A stretch of 38,827 nucleotides of DNA, taken from the NCBI GenBank assembly GCA_003135055.1, contig PLDF01000202.1, forward strand, positions 8,009 to 46,835. Reading direction: 5' to 3'. Below the pieces are notes generated by a model, which saw nothing but the letters and a program-made list of their open reading frames with translations, did not search any database and was not told the origin of the DNA. Both the position numbers and the translations under genes were made by a program. Of the stretch, positions 7,979 to 15,775 are shown in pieces. Origin of the DNA: Bryobacterales bacterium. GTDB lineage: Bacteria > Acidobacteriota > Terriglobia > Bryobacterales > Bryobacteraceae. The stretch's first letter is position 1; the number at the start of each line of letters is the position of its first letter.

Positions 7979-8065
7979 AGTAGCGCGGGCCCATGGTCTG
8001 CGTGTTTGTGTCCGTTGTGACCCTCCGAACCAACACGCCCAAGCGCAAGCCATGAGCCCGCGCCA
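7979..8065. repeat. Inverted pair of GCGCGGGCCCATGG-type repeats (REPIN-like)
   Basis: The left end reads GCGCGGGCCCATGG (7983-7996) and the right end GCCATGAGCCCGCGC (8049-8063), which is its near-perfect reverse complement, with about 52 bases between. Pieces recur elsewhere: CAGTAGCGCGG and CCCATGG at 24689-24708, and GCCATGAGCCCGCGCCA at 9942-9958. It fills the space between the divergent propeller and PLP-protein genes. Confidence 0.65.
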
Positions 8066-8076
8066 CTCGGTCCCGT

Positions 8077-8082
8077 TATACT
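8077..8082 (+). promoter_or_regulatory. Putative -10 box of the PLP-protein gene
   Basis: TATACT lies five bases before an in-frame GTG (8088) and 17 bases before the ATG at 8100, so the transcript would be leaderless or nearly so. No clear -35 is visible. The same TATACT hexamer precedes the gene at 11501. Confidence 0.4.
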
Positions 8083-8099
8083 GAAGCGTGCAACCGGCG

Positions 8100-8765
8100 A
8101 TGGAGACGATGCCCGAGAGACTCGACGCCGTCCGCGCGCGAATTGCCCGTGCCGCCGAGCGATCGCGCCGCGACCCTGCAAGCATCCTGCTGCTCGCCGT
8201 CACCAAGATTTTTCCCGCCTCCGTCATCCTCGAAGCCTACGATATGGGTCTGCGCGATTTCGGCGAGAACTACGTCCAGGAATTCGAAGACAAGGCCCCG
8301 GCAGTGCGCGGCCTCGCGGGCGCACGCTTCCATCTGATCGGCCACTTGCAGTCGAATAAATCGAAGAAAGCCGCCGAGCTTTTCGACGCTATCCAGACGG
8401 TAGATGCGCCCAAGCTCGCGCGCCGCTTGAACGAATCGGGCCGCGCCCTTGACGTGATGCTCGAGGTCAAGCTTTCCACCGAAGACGCCAAGAGCGGCGC
8501 GCCGCCGGAAGAGTTGCCGGACCTTATCGCGGCCGTACGCGCCTGTTCCAACCTGCATCTGCTCGGCCTGATGACCATGCCGCCATGGACGGACGATCCC
8601 GAGGCCGCGCGGCCCTATTTCCGCCGCCTGCGCGAGCTAGGGGAACGGCATGGCCTGACGCAGCTTTCGATGGGCATGTCGCACGATATCGAGGCCGCCA
8701 TCGAAGAGGGGTCTACCTGCGTGCGCGTCGGCACGGCGCTGTTCGGCAAGCGGAAAAAGGCGTGA
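8100..8765 (+). CDS. YggS/PROSC family pyridoxal-phosphate homeostasis protein
   Basis: 221 residues, a cytoplasmic PLP-binding TIM-barrel protein that buffers the cofactor and has no known catalytic activity. Family motifs are complete: LLAVTKIFP with the PLP lysine at about residue 36, FGENYVQEF, FHLIGHLQSNKSKKA, LLGLMTMPP and the phosphate-binding end LSMGMSHDIEAAIEEGST followed by VRVGTALFG. Start choice is unsure: GTG 8088, ATG 8100 and ATG 8109 are all in frame and none has a strong ribosome site; the family usually begins close to the last two. The stop overlaps the GTG of the following glycosyltransferase by two bases, so translation is coupled. Confidence 0.93.
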   Translation: METMPERLDAVRARIARAAERSRRDPASILLLAVTKIFPASVILEAYDMGLRDFGENYVQEFEDKAPAVRGLAGARFHLIGHLQSNKSKKAAELFDAIQTVDAPKLARRLNESGRALDVMLEVKLSTEDAKSGAPPEELPDLIAAVRACSNLHLLGLMTMPPWTDDPEAARPYFRRLRELGERHGLTQLSMGMSHDIEAAIEEGSTCVRVGTALFGKRKKA

Positions 8766-9913
8766 CCCAAGTTGTAACGACAGTTGCAACGACAGTTGTG
8801 ACCAAAGGTGCTACGACGGGCTTCTACTCGCCCCTGCCGCCCGCGCGCACGGGCGTGGCCGATTACTCGGCCGCGCTGCTCGCCGAATTGCGCCGCCACG
8901 GCAAGGTGGAAATTGCGCCCGCGCGATGCGACGTTGCGCTCTATCACCTGGGCAACAACGCGCTCCATGCGGCTATCTACCGGCGCGCTCTGCGGCAGCC
9001 CGGAGTGGTTGTGCTGCACGATTCGGTACTCCACCATTTCCTGTTGGGCCAACTCTCCGAAGCCGCATACATCGAGGAGTTCGTCTACAACTACGGCGAG
9101 TGGAACCGTGGATTGGCGCACGATCTTTGGCGGTCGCGGGCTTCCTCCGCCTCCGACAACCGGTACTTCGATTCGCCACTGCTGAAGCGCGCCGCGGAGA
9201 GCGCCCGCGCCGTGGTGGTCCATAATCCGGCGGCCGGTCGCGTGGTGAAGGCGCACGCGCCGCACGCCCGCATTGTCGAGATTCCGCACCTGTTTCAACC
9301 CCCGCCGGCCGCTTCCGGGGCCGACCGTCTGCGCTACCGCCAGAGCCTGGGCATTGCGCCGGGCGCGTTTCTGTTCGGCATGTTCGGCTACCTGCGCGAA
9401 TCGAAGCGGTTGATTCCGGCGCTGCAGGCGTTCGCGGAAGTTCATCGCGAGCTGCCGGACACCGCCATGCTGGTGGCCGGCAGCTTCGTCTCTCGCGATT
9501 TGGCCCGCGCCGCCGCGCCGCTGCTGGGCACGCCGGGCGTTATCCGCCTTCCGCATCTTTCCGAGAGCGACTTCTGGCTCGCTGCGGCGTCCGTCGACGC
9601 ATGCATCAATTTGAAGTACCCGGCCGCGGGCGAAACCTCAGGCATTGCGATCCGCCTGATGGGCTTGGGAAAGCCGGTCATCCTCACGGATTCTCCCGAA
9701 TGCGCGCGCTATCCCGAAGACGCCTGCGTGCGCGTACCGCCCGGCGCGGCCGAGAGCGATAGCCTCCGCCATCATATGAGTCTGCTGGCATCGCTTCGCG
9801 AGGCGGCCCAGGCAATCGGAGAAAACGCAGCGGCGCACATACAGCAGCGGCACCGGCTGGATGGCGTTGGCCGGCAGTATTGGCAACTGCTCGCCGAATT
9901 CGCCGGCCAATAG
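8762..9913 (+). CDS. GT4-type glycosyltransferase
   Basis: 383 residues, a predicted cytoplasmic sugar transferase of the GT-B fold. The conserved start of this subgroup (GFYSPLPPARTGVADYS) comes about 20 residues in; LFGMFGYLRESKRL opens the second Rossmann domain, and AGETSGIAIRLMGLGKPVI fills the position of the GT4 donor-binding E(x7)E region, with Glu at the first position. The GTG at 8762 overlaps the upstream TGA. It is followed by three 12-bp repeats (8771-8806, GTTGYAACGACA) that give VVTTVATTVVT, so a later GTG at 8798 may be the older start. The acceptor is unknown. Its coupling to a PLP-homeostasis gene is probably only positional. Confidence 0.82.
   Translation: MTQVVTTVATTVVTKGATTGFYSPLPPARTGVADYSAALLAELRRHGKVEIAPARCDVALYHLGNNALHAAIYRRALRQPGVVVLHDSVLHHFLLGQLSEAAYIEEFVYNYGEWNRGLAHDLWRSRASSASDNRYFDSPLLKRAAESARAVVVHNPAAGRVVKAHAPHARIVEIPHLFQPPPAASGADRLRYRQSLGIAPGAFLFGMFGYLRESKRLIPALQAFAEVHRELPDTAMLVAGSFVSRDLARAAAPLLGTPGVIRLPHLSESDFWLAAASVDACINLKYPAAGETSGIAIRLMGLGKPVILTDSPECARYPEDACVRVPPGAAESDSLRHHMSLLASLREAAQAIGENAAAHIQQRHRLDGVGRQYWQLLAEFAGQ
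8771..8806 (+). repeat. 12-bp tandem repeat, three units, in glycosyltransferase N-terminus
   Basis: GTTGTAACGACA, GTTGCAACGACA and the weaker GTTGTGACCAAA. Units are multiples of three and keep the frame, adding a Val/Thr-rich stretch before the conserved domain. Confidence 0.7.
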
Positions 9914-9967
9914 AAACCGCGGCAGCGCAGGCGATGGGTTGGCCATGAGCCCGCGCCATGGGCCAAC

Positions 9968-10007
9968 GAAAAACCGCCGCGACTCCCATGTGGAAGCCGC
10001 GGCGGTT
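9968..10007 (-). terminator. Intrinsic terminator of the Gly/Pro-rich protein gene
   Basis: AACCGCCGCG (9972-9981) pairs perfectly with CGCGGCGGTT (9998-10007). Read on the minus strand the hairpin is followed by TTTTTC, 24 bases past the gene's stop codon. This is a standard rho-independent terminator for 10031-10870. Confidence 0.75.
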
Positions 10008-10030
10008 GCAAGGAGGAAGATTGGAGACGT

Positions 10031-10870
10031 CTACTGCTTCTGGCTTGGTCCGTTCGGGCGCGGTCCACCGCGCATTCCGCCGCGATCCTTCGTGACGGTG
10101 TAGCCCGCGGGAACCTGGAACAGCGAGGGATCAGGCTCGGCGCGTACGATGTTGGTCAACTGCGTTTGGCTGGTGCCGGAGCGCGGATCGGAATTCTTCA
10201 CCATCACCGGTACCTTCAGGTCGTCCGCCATCCAAGTCTCATGAACCGACACGATCGGCAGCGAATTGCCTTCCGCGCCAGCCGGAATAGTCCGCGTAAT
10301 CCGCGTTCCAGTCGCCTGGACGCCGTTGAGGGTCTGCACTCCGAGCTGTTCGGTGACCACGTTGGGGTCGGTGCGGCGTTGCCCACGCCCGCCCGCTCCC
10401 GCAACATCCGGCCTTGCCCCGTTCGGCCTCGCTCCGGGCTGTCCCTGTCCACGTCCGCGGCCTTGTCCGTTAGGCGGCCCATGCAGCGTCATGTCGTTCG
10501 AGGTCTTGCTTTGCGTGTTGATGTTGTGAACCACGCCGGCGACCGGATCGTGAATGGTGACGCGCGTGGACGTTGTGCCATCGGGATGCTTCATGGTAGT
10601 TTCCATGCGCACGCGCCCCTGGCCGTCACGCGAAAAATTGGTCTGTTCCTGGCTCGAGATCACGTTGCCGTTGGACAATGTCTGCGAATGGCTGGAAACC
10701 TCGGTGCCCGTGTATGGCGCGCCGGTCACGGTGCGCTGCATTCCAGGTCCGCCCGGTCCAAAGCCTGGCCCGCGGCCGCCAAAACCCATCCGGCCGCCCG
10801 GAGGTGGCCCTTGGGGCTGCGCCAAGAGCGCGGAAACTGCCAAGAATCCAACAAAAGCTAGCTTTTTCAT
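10031..10870 (-). CDS. Secreted protein with Gly/Pro-rich N-terminus, function unknown
   Basis: 279 residues. GGAGA lies eight bases before the ATG. A signal peptide covers residues 1-18 (MKKLAFVGFLAVSALLAQ), then comes a Gly/Pro/Arg low-complexity stretch to about residue 48. The middle reads VTGAPYTGTEVSSHSQTLSNGN, then QTNFSRDGQGRVRMETT and VTIHDPVAGVVHNINTQSKT, a pattern common in acidobacterial secreted proteins of unknown function. A second Gly/Arg-rich linker sits near 135-170. The C-terminal part (VQTLNGVQATGTRITRTIPAG, VHETWMADDLKVPVM) is shared with the same group. It is monocistronic, with its own terminator at 9968-10007. Confidence 0.72.
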   Translation of the reverse strand: MKKLAFVGFLAVSALLAQPQGPPPGGRMGFGGRGPGFGPGGPGMQRTVTGAPYTGTEVSSHSQTLSNGNVISSQEQTNFSRDGQGRVRMETTMKHPDGTTSTRVTIHDPVAGVVHNINTQSKTSNDMTLHGPPNGQGRGRGQGQPGARPNGARPDVAGAGGRGQRRTDPNVVTEQLGVQTLNGVQATGTRITRTIPAGAEGNSLPIVSVHETWMADDLKVPVMVKNSDPRSGTSQTQLTNIVRAEPDPSLFQVPAGYTVTKDRGGMRGGPRPNGPSQKQ

Positions 10871-11116
10871 CTATTCTTTCTCCAATCGCCTTCTTCGCCG
10901 GCCACTCCGGCTGGATGTGTTACTACTGCTAATTCCCGCTTGGAGCGAAGAAGTTCCATACAAGTTGCGGAATTTTTCAGCGGATGGTATTTGGATAAAA
11001 CCAAGCCAATTTCCGGGAAGCGGTGTGGATGGTTGGGGTTGGGGGCATTTCCGGTGGGATTTCCAGAGACTGACGCCGTCGTTCCTAGAGCGGGAAAACT
11101 TGGGGCAGATCGTGGC

Positions 11117-11157
11117 GCACGCACTCATGCGTGCAGCGTTCACAATCGTGTGAACGC
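11117..11157. repeat. Two adjacent palindromes, full copy of window-edge repeat
   Basis: GCACGCA/TGCGTGC around CTCA (11117-11134) is followed by GCGTTCACA/TGTGAACGC around ATCG (11136-11157). The second stem recurs at bases 1-20. The 10871-11488 gap holds this element and no gene I can support. Confidence 0.65.
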
Positions 11158-11488
11158 GCTTAAGTTCTCGCGCGAGATGGACACCCGAAAAATCACTGTG
11201 CAGAATCAACGAGTTACGGCGAGTTTCAGAGACAAGGCGCCAGCCAACTCTTCCGGCGTTCGTGCAACCTCCAGTTCGGGTTCGGCGAATTGAAGCTCCC
11301 GGAAATCGTCGGCTCACGGTTCCGGCGAACCGGCGCTCGCGGCGCGTGATGGAAAAGCTTGGCACGGCCTGCAATCCCGCGTACGATTTCGAGCCCCCGC
11401 GCTTGCCGCAAGGGCGCCCATTGCGCCACTCATTGCGCCCAGACGTTTTGTGCCGGGCGTGCGCAGGGCGGAACGCCAAGTGAGCCTG

Positions 11489-11494
11489 TATACT
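11489..11494 (+). promoter_or_regulatory. Putative -10 box of the VWFA protein gene
   Basis: TATACT ends six bases before the ATG at 11501, and no ribosome site lies between. If used, the transcript would start at or next to the ATG (leaderless). The -35 region is not convincing. Confidence 0.4.
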
Positions 11495-11500
11495 CGATCC

Positions 11501-13291
11501 ATGAGATGTCTGGGAGCCTGGTTGGCAGCCCCGATCGCGTGCGCGTTCATCGCCGCCGCCCAACAGACGACGGATGAAGTCCGCGTCAGCGCGCACGTTT
11601 ACACGCCGCCGCAACTCCGTCTCACCGTGAAGGCGCAGCTCGTGCAACTCGAAGTGGTAGTGCGCGACCCGCACGGCCAGGCGGTAAGCGGCCTGAAGCA
11701 GGCCGATTTCGAAATCCTCGACGAAGGCAAGCCGCGCGCCATCGCGGCGTTCTCGGTGGAAACGCGCGGGCATGCGCAGGCTAATGCGTTGGCCGCCGCG
11801 CCGGCGCCTTCAACCACGGCTTCAGTGGGCGCCCTGCCAGCCATGCCAATACCCGCGCCTCCGCGTTCCACTCTGCTCTTCTTCGACGATCTGCACGCGA
11901 CCGGAGGCGAGTTGCAGCGCACGCAAGCCGCGGCCAAACGCTTCATCAAGGATGGCCTCGGACCGGGCGCACGAGCCGCAGTCTACGCAGCGTCCGAAGG
12001 CCTCACGCTCGATTTCACGCCGGATGCGGACGCGCTCACCGCCGCCATCGAGAAGCTGCGTTCGCACCAGCGCATGTCCGAGAACGGATTGCAGCAGTGC
12101 CCGCGCATCACGCCGTATCAGGCTTACTTGATCGCCAACAATCTGGACTATGCCGCGCTCAACGCAGCCCTTGCGGAAGCGAACCAGTGCACCAACTCCT
12201 CGGTCGGGGCAATGGTAACGTCTGCGATCCCCAGAGGCCCCAGCAAGGGGGGCGGGATGATTCCGACGAATCCCACCGCCATCGCGGTGCGGGCGCAAGC
12301 GGAAGCGACGTGGCAGCAGGCGCGCGAGATTTCGCTTTCCTCGTTCGACGCCATCCGCAGCGCCATGGCACGTCTGGCGCGGGCGCCGGGGACGCGCGTG
12401 CTGCTGATGGTGTCCACCGGCTTTCTCTCAGGCATGCTGGACGCCGAGCGGGATGCCGCCATCGACCACGCTATCCACGCCGGCATCGTGATCAATGCGC
12501 TCGATGCGAAGGGCCTCTGGGCAGAGGGGCCGGGGCGGCCGTTCGGCCAGGACGCCCAGACTTATAAAGGCTTCCCGATTCAGACTTTCATCTTCGAGGC
12601 CACGTCCATCGGCACACGCAACGACGCGATGAACGCCGTGATGGCCGAATTCGCGGCAGGCACGGGCGGCCTGTTCTTCCATAACAGCAACGATCTGGCA
12701 GGCGGATTCGCCCAACTCGCCGCCGTTCCCGAGGCCACCTATCTGCTCGCATTCCGGCCCGATGCCGAAGGCGCCGCGAGCAAATATCACAAGCTCAAAG
12801 TGCGGCTGACGGCAGGGAACCACGACTACGTGCAGACGCGGCCAGGTTATTTTGCGCCCGCGAACACGCCGGCTGAAGCGAAGACGGAGCCGCGCAAGCT
12901 CGACCAGGAAGCGCTGGCTGTGGACGCGTTGGCGGAGATCCCGGTGCAGCTCAGTGGGCGTCTGAGCAAAACGATGCAGGGCAGCCCGCTGCTTTCGCTG
13001 GTGATCCACGTGGATCTCGCCAAATTGAAATTCACCGAGAGCTGGGGGCGGCAGACACAAAAGCTGGCGTTCATCGGAGCGCTGATGGATGCGGACGGCA
13101 ATCTGGCCGCAGCGAAAGAAGGCGCGATGGAGTTGGCGTTGAAGAAAGAGAATTTGGCGCGGATGCAGGCCAGCGGTGTGAACGCCGCGCTGACGCTGAG
13201 CGCGCCGCCGGGCCCGTATCGCGTGCGCATCGTAGTGCAGGATGCGGAAGGGAAGATGGCGGCGCTGAGCCAGACCGTAGAAATAAAGTAG
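11501..13291 (+). CDS. VWFA-related secreted protein, acidobacterial type (TIGR03436-like)
   Basis: 596 residues with a signal peptide (MRCLGAWLAAPIACAFIAAAQ). The N-terminal part has the family's strand pattern (VQLEVVVRDPHGQAVSGLKQ, ADFEILDEGKPRAIAAFSVE). The von Willebrand A-type fold follows from about residue 120: FFDDLHATGGEL stands where the metal site of typical VWA domains is, then RVLLMVSTGFLSGML and TYLLAFRPD near residue 420. From about 470 a second, less conserved domain runs to the end. Such proteins are secreted or surface proteins, very common in Acidobacteria and of unknown function. The chosen ATG gives the signal peptide; the open frame extends to 11450 but without a better start. 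A palindromic repeat begins four bases after the stop. Confidence 0.88.
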   Translation: MRCLGAWLAAPIACAFIAAAQQTTDEVRVSAHVYTPPQLRLTVKAQLVQLEVVVRDPHGQAVSGLKQADFEILDEGKPRAIAAFSVETRGHAQANALAAAPAPSTTASVGALPAMPIPAPPRSTLLFFDDLHATGGELQRTQAAAKRFIKDGLGPGARAAVYAASEGLTLDFTPDADALTAAIEKLRSHQRMSENGLQQCPRITPYQAYLIANNLDYAALNAALAEANQCTNSSVGAMVTSAIPRGPSKGGGMIPTNPTAIAVRAQAEATWQQAREISLSSFDAIRSAMARLARAPGTRVLLMVSTGFLSGMLDAERDAAIDHAIHAGIVINALDAKGLWAEGPGRPFGQDAQTYKGFPIQTFIFEATSIGTRNDAMNAVMAEFAAGTGGLFFHNSNDLAGGFAQLAAVPEATYLLAFRPDAEGAASKYHKLKVRLTAGNHDYVQTRPGYFAPANTPAEAKTEPRKLDQEALAVDALAEIPVQLSGRLSKTMQGSPLLSLVIHVDLAKLKFTESWGRQTQKLAFIGALMDADGNLAAAKEGAMELALKKENLARMQASGVNAALTLSAPPGPYRVRIVVQDAEGKMAALSQTVEIK

Positions 13292-13295
13292 CTCA

Positions 13296-13341
13296 GTGGG
13301 GCAGCCAATCCTGGCTGCAGCCGCCTTTCAGGCGGCTTCTT
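13296..13341. repeat. REP-like double hairpin between VWFA gene and rfbA
   Basis: GCAGCC/GGCTGC around AATCCT, then AGCCGCC/GGCGGCT around TTTCA, followed by TCTT. It is the same element as 2962-3003, with the first stem changed on both arms. The second hairpin plus TCTT could work as a weak terminator for the VWFA gene. Confidence 0.7.
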
Positions 13342-13357
13342 CCGCCCGCCGCCAAGG

Positions 13358-13389
13358 TATTATAAAGACTTATGAAAGGCATCGTTTGA
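13358..13389 (+). promoter_or_regulatory. rfbA leader: -10 box, MKGIV mini-ORF and overlapping TTG start
   Basis: TATTAT (13358-13363) is a likely -10. An ATG at 13372 opens a five-codon frame, MKGIV, ending in TGA at 13387-13389. That TGA overlaps the TTG start of rfbA (13386-13388). The sequence TGAAAGGCATCGTT is present twice in tandem (13373-13386, 13387-13400), and the first copy puts GAAAGG seven bases before the TTG, where a ribosome site is expected. Confidence 0.6.
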
Positions 13390-14156
13390 AAGGCATCGTT
13401 CTCGCCGGTGGTACGGGCAGCCGGCTGTTCCCGCTGACTAAGATCACCAACAAGCATCTGCTGCCCATCTACGACCAGCCCATGATCTACTACCCCATCC
13501 AGGCGATGGTCGATGCCGGCATACGGGACATCATGGTGGTCACCGGCGGGCGCCACTCCGGCGGATTCCTGGAGCTTTTGGCCAACGGGAAGCATTTCGG
13601 GCTGAAGCACATCAACTACACCTATCAGGAAGGCGAAGGCGGCATTGCCGACGCCCTGGCGCTGGCGCAGCACTTCGCCGATGGGCAGAAGATTTGCGTA
13701 ATCCTGGGCGATAACATCATCGAAGGCAGCATCCGCGAGGCCGCCGAAAGCTTCCGCCGCCAGGCGAAAGGCGCGCACATCCTGCTCAAGGAAGTGCCCG
13801 ACGCGGAGCGCTTCGGCGTGGCCGAGATCGCCAACGGCCATATAGTGGGGATTCAAGAGAAGCCCGCGAATCCGAAATCGAACTACGCGGTGACCGGCAT
13901 CTATATGTACGATGCGTCGGTCTTCGACAAGATCAAGACGCTGGTGCCGTCCAATCGCGGCGAGCTCGAAATTACCGACGTCAACAACGCCTACATCCAC
14001 GAAGGCGGCATGACCTTCTCATTTCTGGAGGGCTGGTGGACCGACGCCGGCACCTTCGAATCGCTGCTGCGCGCCGCCAACCTGGTGGCGCAGTCGAAGG
14101 CAAAACTTCCCGGCGCCGGCGAGGTTAGTAACTTAAAGGGAGCATTGCGAGCTTAA
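13386..14156 (+). CDS. rfbA: Glucose-1-phosphate thymidylyltransferase
   Basis: 256 residues. It makes dTDP-glucose from dTTP and glucose-1-phosphate, the first step towards dTDP-rhamnose, in the cytoplasm. Family marks are LAGGTGSRLFPLT (nucleotide loop), NKHLLPIYDQPMIYYPI, ICVILGDNI with the metal-binding Asp, EKP near residue 158 and WWTDAGTFESLL near the end. It is about 35 residues shorter than the classical enzyme, as in the short form. The usual MKGIVLAGG start has been split by a 14-bp tandem duplication, leaving a TTG start in the correct frame; the ATG 14 bases upstream is out of frame. Its TAA overlaps the ATG of rfbC by one base. Confidence 0.9.
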   Translation: MKGIVLAGGTGSRLFPLTKITNKHLLPIYDQPMIYYPIQAMVDAGIRDIMVVTGGRHSGGFLELLANGKHFGLKHINYTYQEGEGGIADALALAQHFADGQKICVILGDNIIEGSIREAAESFRRQAKGAHILLKEVPDAERFGVAEIANGHIVGIQEKPANPKSNYAVTGIYMYDASVFDKIKTLVPSNRGELEITDVNNAYIHEGGMTFSFLEGWWTDAGTFESLLRAANLVAQSKAKLPGAGEVSNLKGALRA

Positions 14157-14755
14157 TGTCGGGACACGCGGCGGTGAAGAAAATGGTCGACAAAACAGTC
14201 CGGCTCCTGGCCAGTTCGGGAGAACTGGAATTGGCTCTCCCCGAGTGCGAGAAAGGCCTGGGCCACGTCATTGGCGCTCCCGCCTCCAAGGACCTGATCG
14301 ACGGCGTGCGCATTCAAGCGCTGCCGGTGCATCCCGACGACCGCGGCTATTTTGTGGAAGTGCAGCGCATCGGCCACGGCCTTGCCGCCGGCTTTCCCGC
14401 GGAGACTTCGCAGATCGCCGCGGCGATGAGTTACGCCGGCGCCGTGAAGGCCTTCCACTATCACCTGCACCAGACGGATTGCTGGACGCCGGTGAAGGGT
14501 TTGCTGCAAGTGGCCCTGGCGGATCTGCGCGTAGGCTCGCCGACTTTCGGGCAGCGCAATACGTTCTATATCGGCCCCATGCGCTCCTGGCAAGTGCTGA
14601 TCCCGCCGGGCGTGGCGCACGGATACAAGGTGATCGGCCGCGAGGATGCGGTGCTGGTCTACATGACCGACCATTTCTACAATCCGCAAGACGAGGGACG
14701 CATCCCCTATAACGACCCTTCCATCAATTACGATTGGGAGACCCAAAGAAAATAA
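14156..14755 (+). CDS. rfbC: dTDP-4-dehydrorhamnose 3,5-epimerase family protein
   Basis: 199 residues, a cupin-fold epimerase of the dTDP-rhamnose pathway. Recognisable parts are HPDDRGYFVEVQR, the catalytic-His region VKAFHYHLHQTDCW, the strand VKGLLQVALADLR, the WQVLIPPGVAHGYKV motif and YMTDHFYNPQDEGRIPYND. FHYH replaces the usual GLHxQ, and there is an N-terminal extension of about 45 residues (VDKTVRLLASSGELELALPE) that standard RfbC lacks, so it may be a divergent sugar epimerase and not the textbook enzyme. The ATG overlaps the rfbA stop and rfbB begins three bases after the TAA, fixing it in the operon. Confidence 0.82.
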   Translation: MSGHAAVKKMVDKTVRLLASSGELELALPECEKGLGHVIGAPASKDLIDGVRIQALPVHPDDRGYFVEVQRIGHGLAAGFPAETSQIAAAMSYAGAVKAFHYHLHQTDCWTPVKGLLQVALADLRVGSPTFGQRNTFYIGPMRSWQVLIPPGVAHGYKVIGREDAVLVYMTDHFYNPQDEGRIPYNDPSINYDWETQRK

Positions 14756-14758
14756 CCC

Positions 14759-15775
14759 ATGACCATTCTGGTGACCGGAGGCGCCGGCTTTATCGGGTCG
14801 GCGTTCGTCCGCATGTCTATCGGCCAAACCGATTGGCGCGTCGTCAACTTCGATAAGCTCACGTACGCCGGGAATCTCGAAAACCTCACGAGCGTCGCCG
14901 GGAATCCGCGTTATCGCTTCGTGCATGGCGATATCTGCGACCAGGCGCTGGTCGATTCCACACTCGCCGAAGAGAAGCCGGACGCTATCGTGCACTTCGC
15001 GGCGGAATCGCACGTGGACCGCAGCATTCTCTCGCCCGAGCCGGTGATCCGGACCAATTTCCGCGGCAGTTTCACGATGCTCGAAGCGGCGCGCCGCCGC
15101 GGCGTTCAGCGATTCGTCCACGTCTCCACCGACGAAGTATACGGCAGCCTGGCGGCGCCGCTCGAAGCCACGGAAGAGTTCCCGCTGAATGCGAGCAGCC
15201 CATATTCCGCTTCGAAAGCCGGGTCGGATTTGCTGGCGCGGTCTTACTTCGTCACCTATAAACTGCCGGTGCTGATTACGCGCGCTTCTAACAACTACGG
15301 GCCGTATCAATTCCCCGAAAAGCTCATCCCGCTGATGATCGCCAACGCCTTCGAAGACCACCGCCTGCCGGTATATGGCGATGGCCAGCAGGTGCGCGAT
15401 TGGCTCCACGTGGACGATCACTGCCGCGGCGTTATGGCGGTGCTTGAGAAGGGGCGCGAAGGCGAAATCTACAACATCGGCGGCAACCGCTCGCTGCCGA
15501 ATCTCGATGTGGTGCACAAGGTGTTGCAGCTCACCGGCAAACCGGAGAGCCTGATTGAATACGTGAAGGACCGTCCCGGCCACGACCGGCGCTATGCCCT
15601 TTCGAGCGAAAAACTGATGCGCGAAACCGGATGGCGGCCCTTCACGAATTTTGAGACCGGATTGGCGGAAACCATCGACTGGTATCGCGCCAACTCCGCG
15701 TGGGTAGCAGGCGTGCGCAGCGGCGCATACCTGACCTATTACGAGCGCAACTACGGCAACCGCGCGCGTGGGTAG
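14759..15775 (+). CDS. rfbB: dTDP-glucose 4,6-dehydratase
   Basis: 338 residues, an extended short-chain dehydrogenase that converts dTDP-glucose to dTDP-4-keto-6-deoxyglucose with bound NAD. The Rossmann loop is TGGAGFIGSAFVR at residues 6-18. HFAAESHVDRSI, the VSTDEVYG segment carrying the catalytic Thr-Asp-Glu, the YSASKAGSD site with catalytic Tyr and Lys, and RASNNYGPYQFPEKLIPL all match the family, as does its length. It lies three bases after rfbC. The TAG stop is inside the first unit of a 60-bp tandem repeat. No rfbD follows. Confidence 0.95.
   Translation: MTILVTGGAGFIGSAFVRMSIGQTDWRVVNFDKLTYAGNLENLTSVAGNPRYRFVHGDICDQALVDSTLAEEKPDAIVHFAAESHVDRSILSPEPVIRTNFRGSFTMLEAARRRGVQRFVHVSTDEVYGSLAAPLEATEEFPLNASSPYSASKAGSDLLARSYFVTYKLPVLITRASNNYGPYQFPEKLIPLMIANAFEDHRLPVYGDGQQVRDWLHVDDHCRGVMAVLEKGREGEIYNIGGNRSLPNLDVVHKVLQLTGKPESLIEYVKDRPGHDRRYALSSEKLMRETGWRPFTNFETGLAETIDWYRANSAWVAGVRSGAYLTYYERNYGNRARG

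Noticed and set aside
7949..8227. N-terminal extension of the propeller protein
   Set aside because: It crosses an inverted-repeat element and the start of the opposite-strand gene; the ATG at 7948 has both a ribosome site and a signal peptide.
10871..11773. 300-codon minus-strand ORF
   Set aside because: It covers palindromic repeats and the antisense of the VWFA gene; no motif.
14153..15583. 476-codon minus-strand ORF
   Set aside because: Antisense to rfbC and rfbB; composition typical of a shadow frame.
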